From Acridotheres tristis (Eukaryota > Chordata > Aves > Passeriformes > Sturnidae): 64,000 nt of DNA. Below the pieces are notes generated by a model, which saw nothing but the letters and a program-made list of their open reading frames with translations, searched no databases and was not told the origin of the DNA. The stretch is taken from positions 2,245,001 to 2,309,000 of the forward strand of contig CM072908.1 in NCBI GenBank assembly GCA_037013685.1, written 5' to 3'. The position numbers and the translations under genes were made by a program. Of the stretch, positions 39,899 to 53,600 are shown piece after piece. Position 1 is the first letter of the stretch. Each line of letters starts with the position of its first letter.

Positions 39899-39904
39899 TT
39901 TATT
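39899..39904 (-). terminator. FNDC10: Candidate FNDC10 poly(A) signal AATAAA
   Basis: Minus-strand AATAAA about 1.26 kb past the stop codon. Confidence 0.35.
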
Positions 39905-41099
39905 TTTTTTTTTTGCTTTAGGTGCACAGTTCCTAAGTGATAATAAATTATTTTTTTGTGTTACAGCAGTCAACTACATACAAACAACACATACTAAAAA
40001 CTACCTCACTAAATACCTCTCTGAAGGTAACTACTTTGTGTATATATTAAATTTCAAGTAATGATCAGCCCAAGTTGGTTTTTTTTTAAAAAAAAAAAAA
40101 GAAAACAATCAGACAAACCAACAGCCACTAATTCCAGAGACAAGAACACGAAGGAGATACACTTAACTACGAGGACTACAGGAACAGATACATCAATAGA
40201 AATGGGAAAAATTCTCAGCACTAAGGCACAATAGAATCAGTACTAGAGTATGGCTAAAACCTTACTTTACTACAGCATCAAGTGAGGAGTTAACAGGGAG
40301 TGTTCCTACGCTCAAAACACTCGGCTACAACATCAGTGAGTTCTGTGGTCAAGAAGCTTCTACCTTAGTGCAGCTGCATTGCTAATAAAGGAGGGGATTT
40401 CAGGGGGCAAGGGGGGGTGCTCATTTATATCTTACTTATAATTAAGGGTTGCTTCCTACTTGCTCAACGACATGGAGTTTTCTTACTCAATTTATCCCTT
40501 TACCTTCACTCTTTGTGAAATTATGACACAATTCTGATGGGAGAAAAGCAGGTGTTGGATGTTGATGGTCGCTGGAGCTGACCAGAAAACCTTCGACCAG
40601 AAAAACCCCCGTTGTTTTTGGACAGTGGCCAGTCTAGGCCCCAAAATTTGTCACCAGCATGATACAAAACCCACCTAAAAAACGAGATTAAGCGGGGTTT
40701 GGATCAAACACACACACACTCAGCTATGGGGTTTGTGGTTCCACCAGTCAGTTCTCCTGAACTTCACACAACTTCACCCCACAGGAAAAAAACCAAGCAT
40801 GGATCTAAGACCAAGAGGTTTTAGGTTTAAAATAAAGGTGTTCTGGAGAGTCTTTTCAAACAGGCCCTCGGTAAGATCTGCCGCTTGCCCTTAAGAGCAG
40901 ACAATTTCTGGCACTTGTGGACCTCTGCCATTGCTTTTGGATCCGCTGAGATGCCACGACTTCAGTCACCACGAACGGCCCCGGCTCAGAAGCCACCGGA
41001 GGAGGAAGAAGAGCTCCGAACTCCGCACATCCCGGAAATCTGGGCACGGCAAACCCAACGCTGCCAGAACAGTCTGGAAAACCTCTCCCCTCGCCGGAA

Positions 41100-42755
<1,656 letters not shown>

Positions 42756-42899
42756 CCCTCCCATCCCTCCCCCCAGCTCTGCTGTCCCCACCGGGGTCGT
42801 GTCCCCCAGTGCTTGGGGGGCTGCTCAGTCCTGTCTTGGTCGAGTTGCAAATTTCATTCCACACCAAACAATGTTATTTATTTTTTTAATTTTCCATGT

Positions 42900-43028
42900 T
42901 TTTGATCTGGTTTTACATAGGATCCTCTTTTAGTTTTTATAGAAGAACATAAACATTTGTCTATATTTAACCCGTAAAATACAGCAATTCTCACGTTACA
43001 TGGTTAAAACCCCCAGAAATGTGCCTGG
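42900..43028 (+). repeat. Dispersed repeat, copy 1
   Basis: Shares GGTTTTACATAG, then CATTTGTCTATATTTAAC and CAGAAATGTGCCTG with copy 2 at 43882-44010; I judge them about 75% alike by eye. Family unknown. Confidence 0.75.
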
Positions 43029-43382
43029 GGGTGGCCGGGAGGTGCCTCTGTCCCCGAGGGCTGACACCACACCTGGCAGGGCTGGGGAAGGTGACAGAGC
43101 TCCCCTTCAGCTGATTCAAACCTTGTTTGAAGAAACGGAGCTCACACGGATTTGATTTTATTTTTATAACAGCGATAACCGCACACCCAGGCTGCTTTAA
43201 CCTCTTGGCTTTGGGAACTGAAATAAACTCGCCAAGGATGTCATAAAGACACGAGACCCTCCCAGGAGGTCAGCTGAGAGCAGGGATAACTCTGGGTCTT
43301 AGTGCACACTCTGAGACACAAGGAAGGAGGAAATTCCTCTTCCTGCCTTCCCCCAAATGCCATTTCCTCCCTCTGCAGCAGG

Positions 43383-43612
43383 ACCAGCCCTGCATCCAGC
43401 CCTGCATCCATCCCTGCATGCATCCCTGCATCCAGCCCTGCACCCATCCCTGCATCCATCCCTGCACCCATCCCTGCATCCAGCCCTGCATCCAGCCCTG
43501 CATCCATCCCTGCATGCATCCCTGCATCCATCCCTGCATCCATCCATCCATCCCTGCACCCATCCCTGCATCCATCCATCCATCCATCCATCCCTGCACC
43601 CATCCCTGCCTC
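43383..43612. repeat. 12-bp minisatellite (CCTGCATCCATC type)
   Basis: CCATCCCTGCAT and CAGCCCTGCATC units with shorter CATC runs near 43540 and 43575. The minus strand reads [12 protein letters not shown] peptides, which are compositional. Confidence 0.95.
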
Positions 43613-43881
43613 TCAGCTGATTCTCAGCACAGGAGGAGACAGCAGAGCTCCATGCCAGCATTACACCGTAATTAATGTTCTCTGAACGACCTTGAGAGAG
43701 GCACACGAGAGAATTAACTTGGCTAAATGTGGAAAGAAAAGAGCTCTAATGAAACAATAATAAAAATACAGCCTTAAACAGTGTTTGGAGAGCCTTTGAG
43801 CTGTTAAATTGATAAAAGTTGCTTTAAGTCCTTTTTTTTCTGAGTAGCAGGGGGAAAAATAACCCAACTTTTTTTGTTTGT

Positions 43882-44010
43882 TTTGATTAGGTTTTACATA
43901 GAGTTGTGTTCCAGATTTTATAGCAAAACATAAGCATTTGTCTATATTTAACTTGTAAAATAGAATAATTAACATATTGTTTTGTTAAAGCCCTCAGAAA
44001 TGTGCCTGAG
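43882..44010 (+). repeat. Dispersed repeat, copy 2
   Basis: Second copy of the segment at 42900-43028, same orientation, about 980 bp away. Confidence 0.75.
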
Positions 44011-46067
44011 CACATTGCTATGGCTCCTCACTGTGTTACCTATTTAGAAACACACTGCAGTTTACTGTGTGTGTTTCCTTTAAAAACAAAATTTAAATTA
44101 TCTAAGTTGAAAATAAAACAAAAATAAGATCCCAAGGCCTATTGGTTTTTTAAAATCCTGAACAAAACCAAACTCAAATCATACCTGGAAGGTGATGCTT
44201 GCATATACACAAAGTGTAATTCACAGCAGTGTGGAATTTGTTTAAATAATTTTGCTTTCTGATGCATTAAACATGAATGATCTGACATCAGGACACATTT
44301 TCCTGGGGGAAAGACTGGATTTTCCAAGCGTCTGGTTCCTAAGGAAATCTTTAATTTACCAATATCAACTATTGCAAGTTATTTCCACATCTAATTTTTC
44401 ACCAGATTTAATGGGGGTGTCTGCTAGCCTACGGAAAGTTACCAGAAATCTCTTTTGATACTAAGAGGGATCAATGGGAATCAATAAAAAAATAGGATCA
44501 GCATAGAAAAAGATGCTGAAGGTGCAGTTATGGCTTGGAAAACACTCAGATGCTGGAGCAGGAAGTGGTGCTGTGCTGCTGAAGGCACTTTTTGGCAAAT
44601 TTACCTGTGGAATTCCAGCCAGGATGCAAAAACTGGAGATGTGACAGCCCTTCCTGAGAAATGTCAGCATGTTCAGGATGTGGCTGGAGCCAAACCAAGC
44701 AAGTTTTTCCTCCTTCAAACTTGGTGTCCTTCTCCTAACAGTGATGAAGAGCAGATTGTTTCTCCAGAGCTGTCATTATTTCCATGTCCAGGGAAAAGAT
44801 CTGGCACCAACCTCTGGGGTTGTTTATGATTAACAACTCACTCCGAGTTCTGGTGGGAGATCCAAGGGTCTGGAGTGTGGGGCAGGGAGGAAAAATGGTT
44901 GGCACAGCAGTGAAGGCCCTGAGCCCATCAAAAAATTTATGACACTACAGGTTAACTGCACCTTCTGCATTTTTTTTTTGGCCTTGCACTGTGTCTGAGC
45001 AAAATCCCAATTATTTCTGCCAGAGCCAAGCAGACCCTCATGCTTTGGCTTGGTCAGCCTGTCTGTGCTGGCTCCCTGTGACTCCTTTGTGTCATTGTTT
45101 GCTCTCTTAGCAATCCATCTGTTTCCTGAGACCTTGTTCCGTGCCTCACTCTGCAGCAAATCCCAGCCTGGGCTTTTCATGGCATTGCTTCAATATTCTG
45201 CTGCTCTAGGCCAAACCCTGTGCTCTGCTCTGAGCTCTGAACCCCCAGCAGCATCTCAAAGCCAGCAGCACCCCAGATTGCTCTGCAGACCTCCAGACAC
45301 CACAGGGTTTGGCTTTTCTGCTTCTCCTCCACTGGGTTTATTGTCTCTTCTTAGAGGAAAAAGTGAATTAAACCTCGCTGCGGGCCAGGCAGTGAAGCAC
45401 TGACAACCCACAGCTCACAATTTATGCAACACTCTGCTAATTTTAGTCTCAGATATGGCCAGGGCAGACGATCCCCAGGGCAGAGATGTTTGCTCTCAGC
45501 TGAGGGCAGCACATGACATATGGTTCCTAAAGCATCCTCCAAGCTGGGAGCTTTGCATTCAGGCCTGAGTTGCTGCAGTTCCCTCCAAGTCATAACTTTG
45601 AGGATTACTCACCCTAGACATGCAAACACAGAGAATCTGCCTCCTAATTTAGATTATCCTGAATCAGTGAGCAGCCTCACCCCCACTGGGTTTTCTACTT
45701 GCAGCGAGGGCAGAGCCTGGCAGTGCCAGGCTGAGGGAGGGAGAGGAGCAGGCAGGGAGGGCTGTGCTGAGCATGGCTGGGGCACCTTGGGCACAGAGCT
45801 CTGGCACTGGGGCCAAAGGATGCTCAGGGGATGCTGCTCTCACCTGGGAACTGGAGGCACTTTTGATCAGGAATGCTCTGAAGCAGCAACTGCAGCCTCA
45901 GCTGATCTGCTGTGAGTGTTTTCTATTCATAGAGCAGCATCACAGCAGGGCTGGCAAAGACAAAGCACCAACGCAGCTTTAACCATCTCAGGGCATTCTG
46001 GACACCTTAAACCCCATCAGGGTTTTGTAGTGAGCTCCTTACTGGGCTCCATGAGCAGCTCTGGCAC

Positions 46068-46240
46068 TTGGCTAAAAGATAATTTCCTAAAATTGTTCCT
46101 TTCCTTATTCTGCTCCACTCTACCCCAGAGCTGGACTCGCACAGCTGATTGTACAGGGAAGAAACACAAACAGAATCCAAACAAAGAACCAAAAATTCCT
46201 ATGAAATGGAAATTTCAAGCTCCTTTACAACCAGTAGAAG
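46068..46240 (+). repeat. Dispersed repeat pair, copy 1
   Basis: Shares AAAGATAATTTCCTAAAATT, CTGGACTCGCACAGCTGATT and CCAAAAATTCCTATGAAATG with 50474-50625, same orientation. Its frame stays open on to about 46293 (KKHKQNPNKEPKIPMK). Possibly a transposon-derived fragment; family not recognised. Confidence 0.8.
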
Positions 46241-47577
46241 AAAAAATAATCAATGCTGTCAGAATGAAAAAGGCTGAGCTTGCTGGGAAATAAATACCAT
46301 TTTCCCCAGTGTCTAAAAGCACTTGTAAAATATGCCACAAACAAGGATTAAAAAGACCTCAACTAATTCAAATAAAGAACAAAGATCCTCTGATTTTTTA
46401 CCAGGTGGTGGCATTGAGCCACAAGCTGTGTTTGGTGTTTGAGGTGCCAGAGTCTGGGATTTCCAGGGTGGGCATGAGGAAGGAGACACAGGGCTCTGGC
46501 ACAGGGCAGGGAGTGGGACAGCTCTGCCCTGTTCTTGTCTCTTAAAACAGGTTCTGGGCTTTGAGATATGATTAAACCCATTCTCCTTTCATTTTAAATT
46601 GTAGGGATTCCATCTGACTTTTTCCTTCTTTGTCCCTGAGGTCAGCTAAGATGTCTTTTGGACAAGTACCACAGGATTCAATCTGCTGCATCAACAATAC
46701 CCAGCTTGCTGATTCAAACCTGTCTAGAAGAAGCAGAATTTACCTTAGCTCCCTGTCACATGTTGGGAGACTGGAAATAAGCCAAGCAGGTTGGAAATGC
46801 ATTAGTTGGGTGCACAAATATTCCTTCTTTCTCATTTCTTGCTGTGGCTGTCCCCATCCCCGTGGGGAAGATCTCTCAGCTCACTCCAGCCCTCACCTCC
46901 AGCAGCAAGGTCAGGAAGATGCAGAGGGGACAGTCTGAGCCCAGCAGGACTGTCACACTGTCACAGCTCAAAGCCAAGGCCAGGAAAACTCTCCAAGGAT
47001 CTGCTCCAAGCCCCTGGAGGGTCTTTGTTCACATCCACACTCACACTCTGCCGGCTGTGGTTGGTGCTCCTGCACAGCTCCTGACAATGAACAGGAAATT
47101 TCTTCTGGTTCCCTCCCCACCCGACTCAGAGGAGAGCAAAGGGTGTGTTAAACAAACGCTACTGAGCAAAACGATTTATGAAGACAGATTCCTTTGTATT
47201 AGAGATCAGTCGAGTGAGTCCAGGGACCAGCTCAGGCACCCCAGGGGGGTAAAAAACACCCCCTAAAAACAACCAAAAAACCCCTCTCCAGCTTTGAAAA
47301 GGGGATGTGAAAAACAAGAGGGCGAAGAACACAGTAAATCAAAAAGTGCTTCTAAGAAAAGCAGCAGGATAAGATCATTCCCAGTCTGAGAGATCTCCCG
47401 ATGGCCCAGGAGGCAGCAGTGGCCCCACACCGAGAGGGAATTCTGCTCTGCAAGGGCCTGCAGGGAGTTCCCTCCTCCTGCCTTTGTTCTGGGCACTGTT
47501 GAATTCAGGAGCCAGTTGCCAGGAGGAGTTCCCATCCCCTCGTTTTCCTGGAGTGTCCCGTTTTCCTTCAGCAGCTC
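46241..47577. other. Downstream of the GOLIM4-like stop; probable 3' UTR and flank
   Basis: The GOLIM4-like stop codon lies at 47578. I found no convincing minus-strand AATAAA or ATTAAA within about 1 kb, so the transcript end is undefined. No other gene recognised. Confidence 0.45.
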
Positions 47578-47688
47578 TCAGAAGTAATCATCCTTCTTGC
47601 CACCAGCTCCCCTCATCCCTGCACGGTCCTTCTGCTCCTGGACAAGCTCCAGGTCGTCGTTGTCATCCACTTCCCCTCCATGATCCTC
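47578..47688 (-). CDS. GOLIM4-like terminal exon
   Basis: Acceptor CTGTGCCCCCAG, 36 codons and TGA at 47578-47580. Encodes EDHGGEVDDNDDLELVQEQK, DRAGMRGAGG and KKDDYF. Acidic, as expected for the lumenal tail of this family; the extreme C-terminus differs from human GOLIM4. Confidence 0.7.
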   Translation of the reverse strand, partial: EDHGGEVDDNDDLELVQEQKDRAGMRGAGGKKDDYF

Positions 47689-50600
47689 CTGGGGGCACAG
47701 GGAACAGCCAGGAGGGAAAAATCAGCACAAAGGGAATCCTGGAGAAGGAAATCCTAAATAACAGCACACCAGAACTGTTCCACCAAACCAGCCCAGCTTT
47801 GGAAACCTGGGAACACAGGGAAAAACTCACCCCTGCCAGGACCTTTTGGTGTCACTGGCAGGACACAGAGGTGTTGCCATGCTCAGCCAGGGTGTTTTAA
47901 GCACATTTAATATCCTGGCAGTACAGTGCAACTTTGAGATCTCAGCCTGTTGCCTCTGCTGCATGAGGAGCAGAACGAGGGGCAGAGATAAAGAGCAGGG
48001 AAGAGGAGCTGATATTTTACATTTTTACATTTAAAACTGTGTCACAAACCCCAGCCAGGACATGCAGCAGCCAGCACGGCCTCTATGGGTGATTTCAGAC
48101 ACCCCCAAGAGGTCTGGAGTCACTCAGGGAAAGGAGACCTGACACCAGCTCTGCTCTGCCCACTCCTTATTTCCCCACTCCCTTCATTCCCAGCAGGCAG
48201 CCCAAACCCTCAGCTCCTCAGAATCCTGGGGAAAGGGCAGAAAAAACCCTCAGGAGCCACTCACAAAGGGCAGGGAGAGAATGAATGAGACTGCAAGAGG
48301 ATTTATTTCTGTCTCTGAGAGCCAGAAGGTACCAGGGTGATCCTCTGTAGCTCATGCTTGAAAAACATTGACCTGTGCCTTGCTGCACTGGCACAGCCTG
48401 AGATTCCTGCTGTAATTCCTCCTGTGGTTATTCCTGTGACTCCTCCCGTGATTCCTGCTATAATTCCTCATGTGATTCCTCCTATAATTCCTGCTATAAT
48501 TCCTCAGGTGATTCCTGCTATAATTTATCCTGTGATTCCTCCTGTGATTCCTGCTATAATTTATCCTGTGATTCCTGCTATAATTCCTCATGTGGTTACT
48601 CCTGTGATTCCTCCTGTGATTCCTGCTATAATTCCTCCTGTGATTCCTCCTATAATTTATCCTGTGATTCCTCCCGTGATTCCTGCTATAATTCCTCATG
48701 TGATTCCTGCTATAATTTATCCTGTGATTCCTCCTGTGATTCCTGCTATAATTCCTCATGTGGTTACTCCTGTAATTCCTCCTATTATTCCTGCTATGAT
48801 TCCTCCTGTAATTCCTGCTATAATTCCTGCTATAATTCCTCCTGTGATTCCTCCTGTGATTCCTGCTATAATTTATCCTGTGATTCCTCCTTTGATTCCT
48901 GCTATAATTCCTCCTGTGATTCCTCCTGTAATTCCTCCTATAATTCCTGCTATAATTCCTCCTGTGATTCCTCCTTTAATTCCTCCTGTGATTCCTGCTA
49001 TAATTTATCCTGTGATTCCTCCTGTGATTCCTGCTATAATTCTTCCTGTGATTCCTCCTTTAATTCCTCAGGTGATTCCTCCTGTGATTCCTGCTATGAT
49101 TCCTCCTGTGATTCCTCCTGTAATTCCTGCTACAATTCCTCCTGTGATTCCTCCTTTAATTCTTCCTGTAATTCCTCCTGTGATTCCTCCTTTAATTCCT
49201 CCTGTGATTCCTCCTGTGATTCCTCCTTTAATTCCTGCTGTGGTTCCTCCCAGCTGCTGTTTGGGAAGCATCCCACAGCTCAGCTGCTGCAGGTGGATGC
49301 AGACAGGAAGGAGGAGGGGACAAAGAGCACAAAGGGTGCTCTGAACACCTGGAGAAGGGAGCAGTGGGCTCCAGGTTTGTTCTGGACACTTGAGTGAGCA
49401 GGCAGAGCAGTCCCTGGCTCCCCAAAAGCTGAGTCCTGCCCAGCTCCTGGCTGCCAACACGCCCAGGTGACACCACACCAGAGAGGCAAAGAGGAAGAAC
49501 CTTGGTGTCGTACAATTTCTTGCTCCTGATCTTCTTGGTAATCGTCCAGTGGGTCTTCCCCGGGCTTGGCAGGTCTGCCAGCATCCTGAAAAACACAGCC
49601 AGGCACGCTTGAGAGAGCCCCAGCCCGCTCCCACTCCCTGCCAGGGACACAGCCCCCAGGATCTGAGCCCCAGGTCTGGAATTCGGGGCTGGATCAGGAA
49701 TCAGGGGGAGCAGAGGGACAATCAGGCAACACAAACTCCATTTATTTTTTTCCATCCAGTCTCTTTTCCCACCTGCTGGCACTTCCTTCCACTTGCAGAG
49801 GGAGGTCTGTCCTGCAGCAGGAGAGCCCCAGGGCTGTTGCCTCAAGCCCCAGGACTCTGGAAAACTTTGAATTATTTAGGGTAGAGCTTTAGGGAGCACG
49901 GCACAGCCAGATCTGAAAGCCAGGTATTTATGTCACTAATTCTTTCCACATTTTCTCAAATCTCAAGGAGGTGTTGCTCTGCTGGTGCCAGCATCTCTCT
50001 CTTAATGATTTCATTGGCCTGGATTTCTTTCTTTTCTTTCTTAATCCCACTATTAATCACGATTTTAGAGCCTGAGAGATAAAACACTCCTTTTTTTTTT
50101 TTTTTTAAACAACCAACGTTCAGCTGCTTGTCAAAACAAATGAACATTTCCCTGATGCAGAGTCTGGCTTCAGGCAGCAAGAAACACTTTGTGGAATAAA
50201 TGGATTCCATCTGCAAGGAGGCAAACAAGGAGGCAGAGCTCTCACATGCTGCCACTGCTGCCAGGAGCCTTGGGCAGGGCTGCACTGACCAGAGCCCAGC
50301 ACAGACTCAGATTTTTGTCTCTGCTTCTGGTCCCAAGTGCATGAGAAGTCGCAGCCCCTCTGCAGGAAGAGCTGGGAGTGAGCCATCCCCTGTTCCACGT
50401 CTCTCCATCCCTAAAGGTGCTGCAAGTGCCAGGGGGGATTTCAACAAGCAGAGAGGACGAGGCCAGAGCAAGCTGAAAGATAATTTCCTAAAATTGTCCC
50501 TTTTCTTATTCTGCTGGACTCGCACAGCTGATTGTACCGAGAAGAAACACAAACAGAATCAAAACAAAGAACCAAAAATTCCTATGAAATGCAAATTTCA

Positions 50601-53600
50601 GCTCCATTACAACCAGTAGAAGAAAAAAATAAGTCGGTTTTTACCAACCTGCCAAAGAGCTTTCTCCTGCCTGCCACATCCTCTCAGTGGGATTTTGGAT
50701 CCATCCAGGAACCTGATGTGTCCCTTGCAGTCCTTAAGCTCTCTGTCCCCCCATCCCCAGCTGGGGATCCCTCCCTGGCCCTGCTGCTGGTCCCAGTCAC
50801 TCTCACCTTTGGTGGCTTCTCCTTTGGCTCTTCTTTAACACTGGGCTCCTTGAACTTCTCTGAACCTCCCACCTTCTCCTCAAAGTCAGGCCTCTCCAGC
50901 TCAGCCTCCTCGAACTCATCCTCACCTTGGTTATTGGGGTCCTGGGCAGGATCTGCAGCATCATCTGGCATCTGGACAAGAAAAGCCTCCCAGTGAACAG
51001 CTGGCAGCAGGCAGAGAGGTGCCTTCCCCAGCAAGCAGGAGCACTTGGCTGCACCTCTCCAAGCCTGCTGGTGTTTGTTAAAAAAAACCCCAAAACATTC
51101 TTTGTTACCCATCCAGACCCGAGGAGATTGGAGCTGCCCGTTACAGAAACTTTTGGGTGATTATTGATTTATTGGACTTTTATTCTGAGCCAGAGTTGCA
51201 TCCAGGTGAAACACGGCAGGATGGAAAGGTGAAAACTTTTCCCAGCCAGGCTGGGCAGGGCTTGGAGCACCCTGGGGTAGTGCAAGGTGTCCCTGCTCGT
51301 GGCTGGGGGTGGATGGGATGAGCTTTAAGGTCCCTCCCAACCCTTGGAGTGGATTTGTGATGCTCTGGTTACTCACCATGGGCTCCTGGACCACGGGGGC
51401 TTTCTGTGAGTGCTCCTTGTCCTCCCTGTTGATCACTCCTGCATCTGCCAGGGACAGGGACAAGGACAGGGACAAAACAGGGACACTCAGTGGGGTCTCC
51501 TCAAAGCCACTGCCACCACTTTGCTGCTTTATCTCAATTATTGGGGCAGGCAATGCACGCAGAGAAATTTCCCATCAAGGAAATCATTTCCTTACCCATC
51601 TCCAGCTCCTCCTCATCCTCCCTCTCCTTGTCTGCTGCCTGCTCTGCCCCTCTCCTCGGGCTGGGGGGCTGGGGGCTGCCCCTCTGCCCAGCCTTGGGGC
51701 CAAACTGGAGGTTCTTGGGGTAGCCACGGGCTTGTTCTTCATCCATCTGGGCATTGACTTTGCTGACAAGATCCTTCCAGCTGTAAGCAAACAGAACCCC
51801 CCTGCCTCAGGAAATGTTCCATGAAATTATTTCATAATGGCAAGCAGAGGGAAAAAAATGCTGCACGATGCAGAAGTTTGGCCTAATTTAACTTTTTTTT
51901 TTTTTTTTTTTGGGTCAAAACTAGCAGGTTGTATTAATTACTGAGATATCTGCTTGGAAAAGAAGATTTAATATGTCACATAGTAGGAAAAAAGTTCTGC
52001 TTTGTAAATACAATTTATTGTAGAACTCCCTTAATATTATTCATATGACAATGACATTCACATAGCAATAAAATCCAATTCTAAAGAGGTTCTTACTCAT
52101 GCCTCACACATACCCAAACACACACATCTAAGGGTTTAAAAATATCCAAACCACAAGTCCTCTTCATTGTTCCAACTTCATGGAAAATGAAGATGCTACT
52201 AAATTAAAATTAATCCTTCCCAAATATCTCAATAGCCTTAGTCAGGGACAGCTTCAGAAGCAAAGAAGGGATGAAATCCCAGTGACAGGGACTCAAAAAT
52301 TAAGTGAAGCAAAACCTTTTAACCCCAGTAAATTAAAGCAAATTTCCAAGCTGACTGCTCCAGCCTGTCCTCTACATGAGATTTTAAAATCCATTTAACA
52401 CATTTCAGTTTTTAACTGCTGGAAAGGACAAGTGGCTTTAACTTTAGAAGTTCTTTAAGCCAGGAGACAAACAAATGAGATTTAAAAGTCTGCTTAATTC
52501 ATTTCAGGTTTAAATTGCTAGAAAGGACAAGTGGCTTTAACTTCAGCAACTCTTGAAGCCAGCACACATAGAAATGAGATTTAAAAGTCTGCTTAAAACA
52601 TTTCAGGTTTTAACTGCTGGAAAGGACAAGTGGCTTTAACTTTAGAAGCTCTTTAAGCCAAGAGACAAACAAATGAGATTTAAAAATGCATTTAAGACAT
52701 TTCAGTTTTTAACTGTTAGAAAGGACAAGTGGCTTTAGCTTTAGAAGTTCTTTAAGCCAGCACAGAAACAAATGAGATTTAAAAGTCTGCTTAAAACATT
52801 TCAGGTTTTTAACTGCTGGAAAGGACAAGTGGCTTTAACTTTAGAAGCTCTTTAAGCCAAGAGACAAACAAATGAGATTTAAAAATGCATTTAAGACATT
52901 TCAGGTTTTAACTGCTGGAAAGGACAAGTGGCTTTAACTTTAGCAGCTCCTTAAGCCAGCACACATAGAAATGAGATTTAAAAGTCTGCTTAAAACATTT
53001 CAGTTTTTAACTGTTAGAAAGGACAAGTGGCTTTAACTTTAGAAGTTCTTTAAGCCAGCACAGAAACAAATGAGATTTTAAAATCTGCTTAAAACATTTC
53101 AGTTTTTAACTGCTGGAAAGGACAAGTGGCTTTAACTTTAGCAGCTCCTTAAGCCAGCACTCAAACCCTTCAGTGAGAAAAATCCCAAGCCAGCCCTCAG
53201 CTCAGATTTCCCCATTCTAAAATAATCCAAATGCAGGTTGGCCACCAGCAAGAGCTGGTCAGGAGCCCCCTGGTCAGAACCTCCCAGGGCATTTCTGGCT
53301 CTGGCAGGGTTGGGTCCTGTTCTCCTTATCACAAATCTCAGCCTGTGTAAACCACAGCCTCCAGCTCTCTGTAATTCCTTGCTGACAGCTCCAGGAAAAG
53401 CAAAAAGCACACAAAACATCCCAGGATCCCTGTCGTGGCTGAAATCCCTCACCAAACAAATCAATATTTGTATTTTCTGTCTCACACAGTGACAGGACCG
53501 TGGCTGGGCTGTGTGTGGTGAGGAAAGGCCATTCTGCCATCACAGCCACACCAGGCCCTGCCTGATTTTGATGCCTCAGGGTTTTAGTTTTTACATTTTT

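Larger units (their letters stand above)
42756..46060. other. Intergenic, no gene recognised
   Basis: Contains a duplicated AT-rich segment (42900-43028 and 43882-44010) and a 12-bp minisatellite (43383-43612). No exon found on either strand. Confidence 0.6.

Noticed and set aside
46068..46420. Retroviral gag or zinc-knuckle remnant (CKICHKQG, KKHKQNPNKEPK)
   Set aside because: Only one Cys pair and no order of retroviral domains; called simply a dispersed repeat.
48337..49344. 335-codon open frame of IPPV/IPAI repeats as a structural protein gene
   Set aside because: The 12-bp unit lacks stops in this frame; no signal or homology outside the repeat. Listed only as a finding.
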